Shown here: piece by piece, positions 15,556 through 23,228 of the stretch
Numbering within the stretch: position 1 is the stretch's first letter
Layout of the letters: every line of letters starts with the position of its first letter
DNA from: Anaerolineae bacterium
Lineage (GTDB): Bacteria; Chloroflexota; Anaerolineae; UBA4142; SHND01
Length of the DNA: 39,026 bases
Assembly: GCA_021463195.1 (NCBI GenBank)
Contig: JAJTXZ010000046.1
Coordinates: 1 to 39,026 of the forward strand
Direction: 5' to 3'
Translations under genes and position numbers: made by a program
The notes under the pieces: generated by a model
Told to the model about the DNA's origin: nothing
What the model saw: only the letters and a program-made list of their open reading frames with translations
The model's database searches: none

Positions 15556-16452
15556 ATGCTACCAACCAACACCCACATTCTCTTTCACGAATTTGATTAT
15601 CACGCGCCGACGACGCTGTACGAGGCGACGGAATTACTCGCGCAATACGGCGATAGCGCGCGCCCCATCGCCGGCGGCACCGATTTACTGGTGCAAATGA
15701 AAATGGAACGTCGCCAACCCGCGCATGTGATTTCGCTCGCGCGCGTCAACGCCTTGCAAGGCATTGCGTTAAACGGCGACCTGACCATCGGCGCGACTAC
15801 CTCAATTCGCGACTTGCATCAATATCTAACCTCCAAACTCCAGCCGCCGTTCGCCAGTCTCCAATCTCTCGGCGAAGCGTGCAACGGGTTCAGCACCATC
15901 CAAATTATGCGTATGGCAACGCTCGGCGGCAATCTGTGTAACGCGTCGCCCGCCTCCGATTCCGCGCCGCCGCTCTTGACCTTTGACGCGCGCGTCACGC
16001 TCAAATCGAAAACTTTTGAACGCGTCATGGCGCTCGAACATTTTTTCATCGCGCCCGGCAAAACGGCATTGCAAGCGGACGAATTGCTCACGCACATTCG
16101 CATCCCGCGCCCTCCGCATCAAAGCGCCAGCGCGTTTATCAAAATCGCGCGCGTCGCCGCCGACATTTCCCAAGTGTGCGCGGCGGTGCGCCTCACGCGC
16201 GATGGCAATCTCATCCATGATGCGCGCATCGCGCTCGGCTCAGTCGCGCCAACGCCCGTGCGCGCCGCCGCGGCCGAACGCGAACTCATCGGGCAAACCT
16301 TTTCAGCCGCCTTGGCGGAAAAAATCGGCAAACGCGCGGCGCAAGAAATTCAACCCATCAGCGATATACGCGCCACGCGCGCATATCGTCAACACATCGC
16401 GGCGGTCATTGTGCGCGACGCATTACTGCGCGCGTGGGAGCGAACACAATAA
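15556..16452 (+). CDS. Molybdenum hydroxylase FAD-binding subunit 1 (CoxM family)
   Basis: This 298-residue subunit passes electrons from the iron-sulfur clusters to the acceptor through FAD. FAD-binding motifs are RPIAGGTDLLVQMK (about 36-49) and TLGGNLCNASPASDSAPPLL (about 120-140). The C-terminal CO_deh_flav_C domain has ARIALGSVAPTPVRA and a final RAYRQHIAAVI helix. Length is normal for the family. A 96-bp AT-rich spacer with four AAT-hexamers (15534-15555) separates it from large subunit 1. It is expected to assemble with the subunits at 13063 and 16531, although pairing with the second set cannot be excluded. Confidence 0.9.
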   Translation: MLPTNTHILFHEFDYHAPTTLYEATELLAQYGDSARPIAGGTDLLVQMKMERRQPAHVISLARVNALQGIALNGDLTIGATTSIRDLHQYLTSKLQPPFASLQSLGEACNGFSTIQIMRMATLGGNLCNASPASDSAPPLLTFDARVTLKSKTFERVMALEHFFIAPGKTALQADELLTHIRIPRPPHQSASAFIKIARVAADISQVCAAVRLTRDGNLIHDARIALGSVAPTPVRAAAAERELIGQTFSAALAEKIGKRAAQEIQPISDIRATRAYRQHIAAVIVRDALLRAWERTQ

Positions 16453-16530
16453 ATCGCCAAGCGGACGAATAAGGCGAATAAAAATTTCCTTTGCTTATTC
16501 ATCCAATTCGCGTTATTCGCGATAAAACTC

Positions 16531-17028
16531 ATGCACAAGAAAACAATTCATCTGACACTGAACGGCGAGGCGCGCGAGTGGAGCGTGTATCCGAACGAAC
16601 TGTTATTGAACGTTTTGCGCGAGCAGGAATACCTGACGGGGACCAAATATGGTTGTGGCATCGGCGAATGCGGCGCGTGCACCCTTCATCTTGACGGCGC
16701 GCCGACGCTGTCATGCCTCACGCTCGCGATTGCGTGCGATGGCGCGGACATTTTGACGATTGAAGGTCTCGCGCGCGACGGCAAACTCGACGCGACGCAG
16801 CAAGCCTTTTTGGAACACAGCGCGTTTCAATGCGGATTCTGCACCTCTGACATGATTATGATGACCCGCGCGTTATTGAATGAAAACGCGCAGCCGAGCG
16901 AAGCGCAGGTGCGCGATTATTTGCGCGGCAATTTATGCCGCTGCACCGGGTACGCCAGCATCGTCCGCGCGGCGCTCGACGCGGCGGCGCTCGAAAAGCA
17001 GCGCGCCGAACCAAGCGCCGCCAGTTAA
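16531..17028 (+). CDS. Molybdenum hydroxylase [2Fe-2S] subunit 1 (CoxS family)
   Basis: This 165-residue subunit binds two [2Fe-2S] clusters. The plant-type cluster ligands are C42, C47, C50 and C62 (GCGIGECGAC...SC). The second, in the four-helix domain, uses C101, C104, C136 and C138 (QCGFC...NLCRCTGY). Both sets are complete. The N-terminal ferredoxin-like fold starts HLTLNGEARE. A 78-bp spacer with repeated TTATTCGC/GCGAATAA motifs precedes the ATG. Completes the first L-M-S set. Confidence 0.93.
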   Translation: MHKKTIHLTLNGEAREWSVYPNELLLNVLREQEYLTGTKYGCGIGECGACTLHLDGAPTLSCLTLAIACDGADILTIEGLARDGKLDATQQAFLEHSAFQCGFCTSDMIMMTRALLNENAQPSEAQVRDYLRGNLCRCTGYASIVRAALDAAALEKQRAEPSAAS

Positions 17029-17158
17029 AAATCGCCGCGCAACGGATAACGCCATCCAATTTTCGAGCGCATTCGTGGCGCCGAGTTCGCGCGATAATTC
17101 ACGAAACATCAAGACGCCAAAGCGCAGTGTATTACATTCCCCTGATGAAAAGAGCCGT

Positions 17159-18031
17159 ATGCGTGAATTTGATTTACTCCAACCCAAAACATTGAATGAC
17201 GCGCTTGAAGCGCTCGCTCAAAATAACGCGACGATTCGTCCGCTCGGCGGCGGCACCGATATGCTCGTGGACTTGCGCGCCCGCCGCGTCCAACCCGATA
17301 CGCTGGTGGCATTGCAAGGGGTGAACGAATTGCGCGGCGTCACGCGCGCAAACGGACACCTTCACGTCGGCGCGTCCACCACGATCGCGGAAATCTTGAA
17401 AAATCCGCTGTTCGCGCCATTCAACGCGCTGCGCCAAGCCGCGTCTGTTTTCGCCAATCCGATGATTCGTAACAGCGCGACGATTGCGGGCAATATCGGC
17501 AGCGCGTCACCCGCCGGTGACATGCTTCCGCCGCTGCTCGCGCTCAACGCGCAAATCGAACTCGTCAGTCGAAACGAAACGCGCGTAATGCCGCTGTCCG
17601 AATTTTTTCTCGGTCCGCGCAAAACGGCAAAGCGCGCGGATGAGCTGATTTCCAGTATTCAGTTGCTAGTAACCAGTAACCAGTCTCCAGTCTCTAATCC
17701 CCAATCTTCCGCCTTTTACAAACTCGGGCTTCGCCAAGCCGACGCGATTTCATTGGTCAGCGTCGCGGTCTGGCTCGAACGCGATGGCGAAAAAATCCGC
17801 GACGTGCGAATCGCGTTGGGCGCGGTTGCCCCGCGTCCGATGCGCGCGACCCGCGCCGAAGAAATTTTGCGCGGACAAATTTTTTCCGAAACGAACCTTA
17901 AAGAATCCGCGCGTATCGCTTCTACAGAATGTTCACCCATCAGCGATTTGCGCGCAAGCGCGGATTATCGGCGGCGGATGATTGCGGTGTATGTGCGCCG
18001 AATGATAGAACAAGCGTGGCAGCATTTTTGA
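17159..18031 (+). CDS. Molybdenum hydroxylase FAD-binding subunit 2 (CoxM family) with in-frame heptamer insertion
   Basis: This 290-residue FAD subunit belongs to the second molybdenum hydroxylase. FAD motifs are RPLGGGTDMLVDLR (about 27-40) and TIAGNIGSASPAGDMLPPLL (about 113-132). The C-terminal domain includes RIALGAVAPRPMRA and a final DYRRRMIAVYVRR helix. Residues about 171-184 (TSNQSPVSNPQSS region) are encoded by six tandem heptanucleotides at 17668-17709. The family normally goes straight from an ELI..I strand to a FYKLGLR-type strand here, so the stretch looks like a repeat inserted in a surface loop in multiples of three. ATG 17159 is chosen because the domain begins at MREFDLLQP; the upstream open frame overlaps the preceding gene. 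Confidence 0.88.
   Translation: MREFDLLQPKTLNDALEALAQNNATIRPLGGGTDMLVDLRARRVQPDTLVALQGVNELRGVTRANGHLHVGASTTIAEILKNPLFAPFNALRQAASVFANPMIRNSATIAGNIGSASPAGDMLPPLLALNAQIELVSRNETRVMPLSEFFLGPRKTAKRADELISSIQLLVTSNQSPVSNPQSSAFYKLGLRQADAISLVSVAVWLERDGEKIRDVRIALGAVAPRPMRATRAEEILRGQIFSETNLKESARIASTECSPISDLRASADYRRRMIAVYVRRMIEQAWQHF
17668..17709 (+). repeat. Six-unit heptanucleotide array inside a coding region
   Basis: Units in order are AGTAACC, AGTAACC, AGTCTCC, AGTCTCT, AATCCCC and AATCTTC. The total of 42 bp equals 14 codons, so the reading frame is kept. The units are graded variants of each other, as in slippage-derived arrays. Confidence 0.85.
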
Positions 18032-18106
18032 TTTTAGATTTATGATTTCTGATTTATTCAATCAAATCGCAAATCATAAATTCCAAATCCCAAATCATAA
18101 ATCCCC
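18030..18106. repeat. Eleven-unit heptanucleotide array with head-to-head symmetry
   Basis: Four GATTTNN-type units (18030-18057) are followed by a switch unit and six AATCNNN/AATTNNN-type units (18065-18106), the reverse complement of the first type. GATTTATGATTT (18037-18048) has an exact inverted copy AAATCATAAATC at 18092-18103, so the RNA can fold into a 12-bp hairpin. The array runs from the FAD-subunit stop codon to 1 nt before the iron-sulfur-subunit ATG. Confidence 0.85.
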
Positions 18107-18107
18107 A

Positions 18108-18581
18108 ATGACCCCCAAACTTGTCAAACTCAATGTGAACGGACGCGCGCATCACACCGCGCTCGCGCCCAACACAACTCTTTTGCACGCGCTCCGCGAT
18201 TTGGGTTATACCGATGTCAAAAGCGGCTGCGAAAAAGGCGATTGCGGCGCGTGCGGCGTAATAGTGAACGGCGCCGTCGTCAATTCGTGCTTGCTGCTCG
18301 CGTGGTTGGCGGATAATCAAGAAATCATCACCGTTGCGGGATTGGGCGCTGCCGCCAAGCCGCATCCGTTACAACAAGCATTCGTGGATTTCGGCGCGGC
18401 GCAGTGCGGCTTTTGCACACCCGGCATGATCATGTCCGCCAAAGCGCTGCTCGACGAATATCCGCATCCCACCGACGAACAAATGCGCGAAGCATTATCC
18501 GGCAATTTATGCCGCTGCACCGGTTACACGCGCATCTTTGAAGCGGTTCAAAACGCGGCACACGAGATAACAAGCGATTAG
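18108..18581 (+). CDS. Molybdenum hydroxylase [2Fe-2S] subunit 2 (CoxS family)
   Basis: This 157-residue iron-sulfur subunit belongs to the second enzyme. Plant-type cluster ligands are C41, C46, C49 and C61 (GCEKGDCGAC...SC). The second cluster uses C100, C103, C135 and C137 (QCGFCTPGMIM...NLCRCTGY). Both sets are complete. ATG 18108 (MTPKLVKLNVNG) is chosen over an in-frame ATG at 18042, because the 22 extra residues would be encoded entirely by the heptamer array. No Shine-Dalgarno motif is visible; the array occupies its place. It is followed after 101 bp by the second large subunit. Confidence 0.92.
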   Translation: MTPKLVKLNVNGRAHHTALAPNTTLLHALRDLGYTDVKSGCEKGDCGACGVIVNGAVVNSCLLLAWLADNQEIITVAGLGAAAKPHPLQQAFVDFGAAQCGFCTPGMIMSAKALLDEYPHPTDEQMREALSGNLCRCTGYTRIFEAVQNAAHEITSD

Positions 18582-18622
18582 AAATCGCGCCAACAAAAAC
18601 ACCAAACCCGCCTCCGCAGGTT

Positions 18623-18640
18623 AATCGCCGTAGGGCGATT
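18623..18640 (+). promoter_or_regulatory. Small perfect hairpin before large subunit 2
   Basis: AATCGCC (18623-18629) and GGCGATT (18634-18640) flank GTAG. It lies in the 101-bp spacer between the second iron-sulfur and large subunit genes, 42 nt before the ATG, with no T tract. Role unknown. Confidence 0.35.
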
Positions 18641-18682
18641 TCGTGAATTTGTTGCCGCGAATTCCATTCGCCCGAACTCACT

Positions 18683-21001
18683 ATGATTCAATTCGACCAA
18701 CCCAACATCGCCAACTTGCCCGAACTGCGTCAAATCGGCAAACCGCTGCCGCGCATTGACGCGATGGGCAAAGTCACCGGCGCGACCCAATACGCGGCAG
18801 ATTACACCATGCCCAACATGCTGCACGCGCAAGTATTGCGCGCCAAACACGCCTCCGCGCAAATTTTGCGCGTGGATGTTTCAAAAGCGCGCGCGCTGCC
18901 CGGCGTCGTCGCGGTTTTGACCGCCGACGATTTGCCCGGCGCGCAAGTGGCGACCGATATCCCCGGCGTCACCGGCACCTCAAAACGCGCCGGCACCGAC
19001 GCGCCAATTCTAGCGCGCGACCGCGTGCGTTTCATGGGCGAAGCGCTTGCGATTGTGGCGGCAGAAGAATTAGCCATCGCCGAACGCGCGTTAGATTTAA
19101 TCGAGGTGGATTACGAACCTTACCCGGCGGTGTTTACGCCGGAAGAAGCGATGCAGCCCGGCGCGCCGATTGTGACCGAACCGGATAACATTGTCGCGCG
19201 CTGGCGCATCGTCAAAGGCGACGCGGACGCCGCGCTGCGCGACGCGGACGTGATTGTCGAACGCACGTACAAAACGCAATTCATTGACCACGCCTATCTT
19301 GAACCCGAAGCGGGCATTGCGTGGGTGGATGAAAACGGCACCCTGACGATTCGTGTGAGTACCCAAGTCGTCGAACATTTTCGCAGCATCGCCGCCGCGC
19401 TGCAATTACCGCAAAATAAAGTTCACATCATGGGGACGCTCGTCGGCGGCGGTTTCGGCGGCAAAGAAGATATCACCGTCGAATTATTCATCGGTCTCGC
19501 CGCGCTAAAAACGCGCCGCCCCGTCAAAATGGTGTACTCGCGCGAAGAATCTATTCTCGCGCACTGCAAACGCCATCCCTTCACCATCACGCACAAGACG
19601 GGCGTGACGCACAGCGGGCGCATTCTCGCGTCCCAAGTCAATCTCATCGCCGATTCGGGCGCGTACGTATATTTGTCGCCCTATGTCTTGTTGTACGCCG
19701 CGTCGTCGGCAGTCGGTCCGTACAAAGTCAATCATGTCACCGTGAATGCGTACGCGGTCGCGACCAACAATACTTTTACCTCTGCGTTTCGCGGCTTTGG
19801 CGCGGCGCAAGCATGCGTGGCGTACGAACAGCACATGGACGAAATCGCGCAAGCGCTGCATTTGGACCCGCGTCAAGTGCGCCGCGTCAATTACGCGCAA
19901 GCAGGCGACACGACGCCAAACGGCCAAGCGTTTCGCGGCGCGGTATGGCTCGAAGAATGCGCGCAGCGCGCGTGGGACGCGTTGGGCGAAACGCCCCCCC
20001 CCTCCGCGCCCAATATAAAAATCGGACGCGGACTCGCGTCGTACATGCAGAGTTACGGCCGCATCACTTGGTTTCACGACACTTCGCAAGCGTGGGTTGG
20101 TTTGGAAATGGACGGCAGCATTGTGATTCGCTGCGGCGTCCCCGACATTGGCGGCGGCCAAATCAATACGCTCGCCCAAATCAGCGCCGAAGTATTGGGT
20201 GTGCCGCTCGAACGCGTTACCGTGTACAGCACCGATTCCGCCTTGACGCCGCTCGCAGGCACGACGACGGCGACGCGACAAATGTACATGTCTGGCAATG
20301 CGACGTACCAAGCCGCAATGGCAGTTCGCAAAACTCTAGCCGAGCGCGCGTCGCAGCATTTTGAATGCGAACCCGCCGAGATTGATTTTGCCGATAGCGC
20401 GGTTTTTGTAAAAAGCGACGCGTCGCAAAAGATGCCGCTCACGCAGCTAATCGCGATGTGCGCGGCGGAAGGATTGCCGCGCGCGAATCTATCTTTATTC
20501 AAAGCGCCGTTCACTGAAAAACTTGACCCCGATAACGCGCAAGGCGATATTTGGCCCGATTACACGTTTGGCGCGCAAGCGGTCCAAGTCGCGGTGGATC
20601 TGGAAACCGGCGAAGTACGCGTGCTAAAAAGCGCGGCATGTCACGATGTCGGGCGCGCGTTGAATCCCGCCGCAGTCGCCGGCCAAATCGAAGGCGGCGC
20701 GACGCAAGGTCTCGGTTACGCGTTAATGGAAGACGTTCAAATCGTCAACGGCGTCACGCTCACGCCGTCATTCGCGGAATATCTTTTGCCCACCGCGCGC
20801 GACGTGCCTGAAACCAAAACAATTATTTTAGAATCCGGCACCGGACTGGGACCCTTTGGCGCCAAAGGCATCGGCGAACCGGCGTTGACGCCGATGGCGC
20901 CCGCCATCGCGAACGCCGTCGCAAATGCGATTGGCGCGCGCGTGCCGCAGCTGCCCTTGACGCCCGAACGCGTGTTGGCGGCGATTGATTCAGCGCGTTG
21001 A
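18683..21001 (+). CDS. Molybdenum hydroxylase large subunit 2 (xanthine dehydrogenase/CO dehydrogenase family)
   Basis: This 772-residue Moco-binding catalytic subunit keeps the canonical motifs: GGGFGGK (255-261) followed by ED, REES in the position of the substrate-side Glu, FRGFG with Arg370, and catalytic E732 in GAKGIGEPALTP. It also has GKVTGATQYAADY near the start and HDVGRALNP near 655. It is therefore a better xanthine-dehydrogenase-like candidate than large subunit 1, though aldehyde or other heterocycle oxidation cannot be excluded. It lacks the AYRGAGR-type CoxL loop expected of a true CO dehydrogenase. A run of nine C (19994-20002) lies within the coding region. It is the last gene of the operon; a bidirectional terminator follows at 21206. 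Confidence 0.92.
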   Translation: MIQFDQPNIANLPELRQIGKPLPRIDAMGKVTGATQYAADYTMPNMLHAQVLRAKHASAQILRVDVSKARALPGVVAVLTADDLPGAQVATDIPGVTGTSKRAGTDAPILARDRVRFMGEALAIVAAEELAIAERALDLIEVDYEPYPAVFTPEEAMQPGAPIVTEPDNIVARWRIVKGDADAALRDADVIVERTYKTQFIDHAYLEPEAGIAWVDENGTLTIRVSTQVVEHFRSIAAALQLPQNKVHIMGTLVGGGFGGKEDITVELFIGLAALKTRRPVKMVYSREESILAHCKRHPFTITHKTGVTHSGRILASQVNLIADSGAYVYLSPYVLLYAASSAVGPYKVNHVTVNAYAVATNNTFTSAFRGFGAAQACVAYEQHMDEIAQALHLDPRQVRRVNYAQAGDTTPNGQAFRGAVWLEECAQRAWDALGETPPPSAPNIKIGRGLASYMQSYGRITWFHDTSQAWVGLEMDGSIVIRCGVPDIGGGQINTLAQISAEVLGVPLERVTVYSTDSALTPLAGTTTATRQMYMSGNATYQAAMAVRKTLAERASQHFECEPAEIDFADSAVFVKSDASQKMPLTQLIAMCAAEGLPRANLSLFKAPFTEKLDPDNAQGDIWPDYTFGAQAVQVAVDLETGEVRVLKSAACHDVGRALNPAAVAGQIEGGATQGLGYALMEDVQIVNGVTLTPSFAEYLLPTARDVPETKTIILESGTGLGPFGAKGIGEPALTPMAPAIANAVANAIGARVPQLPLTPERVLAAIDSAR

Positions 21002-21037
21002 TTTACACTATTCCATCTCAAAGTCGCTTTACAGTTT

Positions 21038-21053
21038 CAAGAAAATTTTCTTG
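21038..21053. promoter_or_regulatory. 16-base perfect palindrome in the convergent intergenic region
   Basis: CAAGAAAATTTTCTTG is self-complementary. A second short stem follows: TGCGGG at 21052-21057 can pair with CCCGCA about 20 nt later. The 263-bp region 21002-21264 otherwise holds only the terminator at 21206. Confidence 0.4.
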
Positions 21054-21205
21054 CGGGATAGGTTTGTTTCCCCGCAAAATTCTATCGCCAATGTTAAGCA
21101 TTTATGGTGAGGCGGAATAACACACAGCAAGCCGAGACAACGCACGCGCGCAAGTTTACGCGCGCGGTTGGAGCGCTACACCGCGCGTACGCATACGCTC
21201 AAAAA

Positions 21206-21233
21206 ATAAAAGCTCGCTGGCGCGAGCTTTTAT
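21206..21233. terminator. Bidirectional terminator between convergent genes
   Basis: ATAAAAGCTCGC (21206-21217) and GCGAGCTTTTAT (21222-21233) are exact inverted copies around a TGGC loop. A-rich flanks (AAAAAA at 21201-21206) give a T tract on the minus strand. It serves large subunit 2 on the plus strand and the CBS gene on the minus strand. Confidence 0.8.
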
Positions 21234-21264
21234 GCGATCTCCATTTTAAATCTCAAGCCCTTAC

Positions 21265-21675
21265 TCAACCCAACGATTCCCAACCCGCTTCTTCCACCGC
21301 CGAAAAAATGTCTGTCGCCGAAATCAAGCCGACCGCTAAACCATCGTCGTCCAAAACAGGCATATGATGAATGCCCAACTTGTGCATCTCTTCGGCGCAT
21401 TGTTGCAGCGTCCAGCGCGGCGACGCGGTATGAACCGGCGTCGTCATGATTTCGCCAACATTCGTCGCGATTGGGTCGCGTTTCGGCATCGCGATTTTGT
21501 CGCGAATATCCGTGGTAGTGATAATTCCATAGGCGACTTGGGAGCCCTCGGTTAAATCAACCACCAAGCTATGTATCCCACGCCGTTTCATAATCGAAAG
21601 CGCGCTCGTCACCGGCGTCTCTGGGTCTACCACAATGATTGGTTTACTCATATAATCGCGGACTGTGTATGCCAT
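21265..21675 (-). CDS. CBS-domain pair protein
   Basis: This 136-residue cytoplasmic protein consists of one Bateman module. The first CBS motif runs from about residue 5 to 65 (VRDYMSKPIIVVDPETPVTSALSIMKRRGIHSLVV, GIITTTDIRDK). The second runs from about 75 to 130 (VGEIMTTPVHTASPRWTLQQCAEEMHKLGIHHMPVLDDDG, GLISATDIFSAV). No enzymatic domain is attached. Such stand-alone proteins usually sense adenine nucleotides or related ligands and regulate a partner. It is transcribed convergently to the hydroxylase operon and divergently from the hydantoinase gene. An AAGGAG ribosome-binding site lies upstream of the ATG on the minus strand. The partner is unknown. Confidence 0.9.
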   Translation of the reverse strand: MAYTVRDYMSKPIIVVDPETPVTSALSIMKRRGIHSLVVDLTEGSQVAYGIITTTDIRDKIAMPKRDPIATNVGEIMTTPVHTASPRWTLQQCAEEMHKLGIHHMPVLDDDGLAVGLISATDIFSAVEEAGWESLG

Positions 21676-21724
21676 AAGCCATGCGCTCCTTGAAAAACAC
21701 TATCTTGCAAATTTAATCGTTCGC

Positions 21725-21753
21725 ATCATACCACAATCAAACTCTGACGTTAA
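21725..21753 (-). promoter_or_regulatory. Probable promoter of the CBS gene
   Basis: On the minus strand TTAACG (complement of 21748-21753) and TATGAT (complement of 21725-21730) are 17 bp apart. Transcription would begin near 21718, giving a leader of about 43 nt containing AAGGAG. Confidence 0.45.
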
Positions 21754-21791
21754 GATTGCGCGCGCGCCATGGCGCGCCCTTTGACGTCTCA

Positions 21792-21831
21792 CAGCGTTCA
21801 CCTAAACGTCAACGCGTTTGTTTGAACGCTG
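21792..21831 (+). promoter_or_regulatory. Nested leader hairpin ending 8 nt before the hydantoinase start codon
   Basis: CAGCGTTCA (21792-21800) pairs exactly with TGAACGCTG (21823-21831). Inside it AAACG (21804-21808) pairs with CGTTT (21815-21819). The right arm occupies the expected ribosome-binding position and no Shine-Dalgarno motif is seen, so translation control is plausible. A 16-base GC palindrome lies just upstream at 21762-21777. Confidence 0.5.
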
Positions 21832-21839
21832 ACTCTCCC

Positions 21840-23195
21840 ATGACCGAATTATTCGACCTTTACATCGCCAACGGCCTCGTCGTCGCCGACGGCAAAATTA
21901 CGCGCGCCAACATCGGCATTCGCGGCGAACAAATCGCGGCGTTGACAACTGACGCTGAACAGCCAACCGCGCGCCGCGTTCTCGATGCGCAAGGCAAATA
22001 TATCCTCCCCGGCGTCATTGACGCGCATACGCATCCGATTTATATGGACGACAAATATGATACCTCTGTCAGCGCGGCGTTTGGCGGCGTCACGACGCTC
22101 ATTCATTATGCCTATGTCAAGCCCGACGAAAAAATTATTTCGATTTGCGAAACATTTCGCGACGATGGCATACAAAATTCCATTCTTGATTTCGGTATGC
22201 ACGCGGGCTTGTTTGACGTTGCCAATCAAATCGCCGATGTGCCTGCCGCATTCGCTTTGGGCGTCACCTCGTTCAAGGTATTCATGACTTATGCCAAATT
22301 GAAATGGATGACAGATGATTATTGGATGGCGGCGTTGATGGATACCGTCGCGCAAGCGCGCGGCTTGGTGAACGTGCATTGCGAAAATGGCGTCGTCACC
22401 GATTATTTGGAGGATAAATACAAACGCGCGGGACTAGATTCCAAAAAAATGTTCACAGCCATGCGCCCCGCGCGCTTGGAAGCCGAAGCGACGAATCGCG
22501 CCATTAGCATCGCGCAGGTGATGGGCTGCGCGGTCTATATCGTCCATAACAGCGCGGCGGAGAATCTGGAACCGCTGCGCCGCGCGCGACAAAACGGCTG
22601 GCGCGTCGTCGGCGAAACGTGTCCGCAATATCTCACGCTGACGGATGAAACGACGCAGACACTCGGCGCGCCCGCGAAAATCGGTCCGCCGCTGCGTTAC
22701 GCGCGCGACAACGCCGCGCTGTGGCAGGGTTTGCGCGAGGGCATTCTCACGACGATAGGCAGCGACCACGCGCCCAAAGCCAAGAACACGCGCGACGATT
22801 TTTTTGACGCCGCCTACGGCGCGCCGCAAATCGAAACAATGCTGCCGATATGTTATCACGTCGGCGTGAATCAGGGCAATCTCGCGCTGCCGCAGCTCGT
22901 CGCCGCGCTGAGCGAGACTCCCGCGAAAACGTATGGCTTGTATCCGCGCAAAGGCGCCATCCGAATTGGTTCGGACGCCGACCTTGTGATTTTTGATCCG
23001 CAAAAAACGTGGACGATTACGAACGCGAATCAACATTCCAAAGCGGGGTTCACTTTATACAACGATAAAACAGTCACGGGCGCGGTGGAATTGACGATGC
23101 AGCGCGGGCGTATTGTGGTCGAAAATGGCGCGCTGCGCGCGCAGAGAGGCGCGGGACAATTTTTGAAAACCGATACGTCGCATTTCTACAAATGA
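21840..23195 (+). CDS. Dihydropyrimidinase/hydantoinase family cyclic amidohydrolase
   Basis: This 451-residue cytoplasmic zinc amidohydrolase opens cyclic ureides or amides such as dihydropyrimidines, hydantoins or allantoin. The binuclear metal site is complete: H63 and H65 in DAHTHP, the carboxylated Lys146 in SFKVFMTY, H180 in NVHCENG, H236 in YIVHNSA and D309 in GSDHAPK. The N-terminal ANGLVVADGKI and the C-terminal DADLVIFDP are typical of the family. The K-V-F-M-T-Y sequence and HCENG favour D-hydantoinase/dihydropyrimidinase over dihydroorotase; allantoinase remains possible. ATG 21840 is chosen because the family begins at MTELFDLYIANG. The next gene, an amidohydrolase that would act on the ring-opened product, starts 33 nt later. 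Confidence 0.92.
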   Translation: MTELFDLYIANGLVVADGKITRANIGIRGEQIAALTTDAEQPTARRVLDAQGKYILPGVIDAHTHPIYMDDKYDTSVSAAFGGVTTLIHYAYVKPDEKIISICETFRDDGIQNSILDFGMHAGLFDVANQIADVPAAFALGVTSFKVFMTYAKLKWMTDDYWMAALMDTVAQARGLVNVHCENGVVTDYLEDKYKRAGLDSKKMFTAMRPARLEAEATNRAISIAQVMGCAVYIVHNSAAENLEPLRRARQNGWRVVGETCPQYLTLTDETTQTLGAPAKIGPPLRYARDNAALWQGLREGILTTIGSDHAPKAKNTRDDFFDAAYGAPQIETMLPICYHVGVNQGNLALPQLVAALSETPAKTYGLYPRKGAIRIGSDADLVIFDPQKTWTITNANQHSKAGFTLYNDKTVTGAVELTMQRGRIVVENGALRAQRGAGQFLKTDTSHFYK

Positions 23196-23228
23196 TTGAC
23201 GCGAATCTTTTACGCCACTCGATATGCC

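Noticed and set aside
18030-18106. Heptamer arrays considered as a CRISPR remnant
   Set aside because: Units are 7 bp and contiguous, with no spacers, no 25-40 bp repeat and no cas genes.
18042-18107. Earlier ATG for iron-sulfur subunit 2
   Set aside because: The extra 22 residues would be translated heptamer repeat; family homology starts at MTPKLVKLNVNG.
13063-21001. Aerobic CO dehydrogenase (CoxMSL) as the identity of either enzyme
   Set aside because: Neither large subunit shows the CoxL active-site loop AYRGAGR; both have GFG motifs closer to xanthine dehydrogenase relatives.
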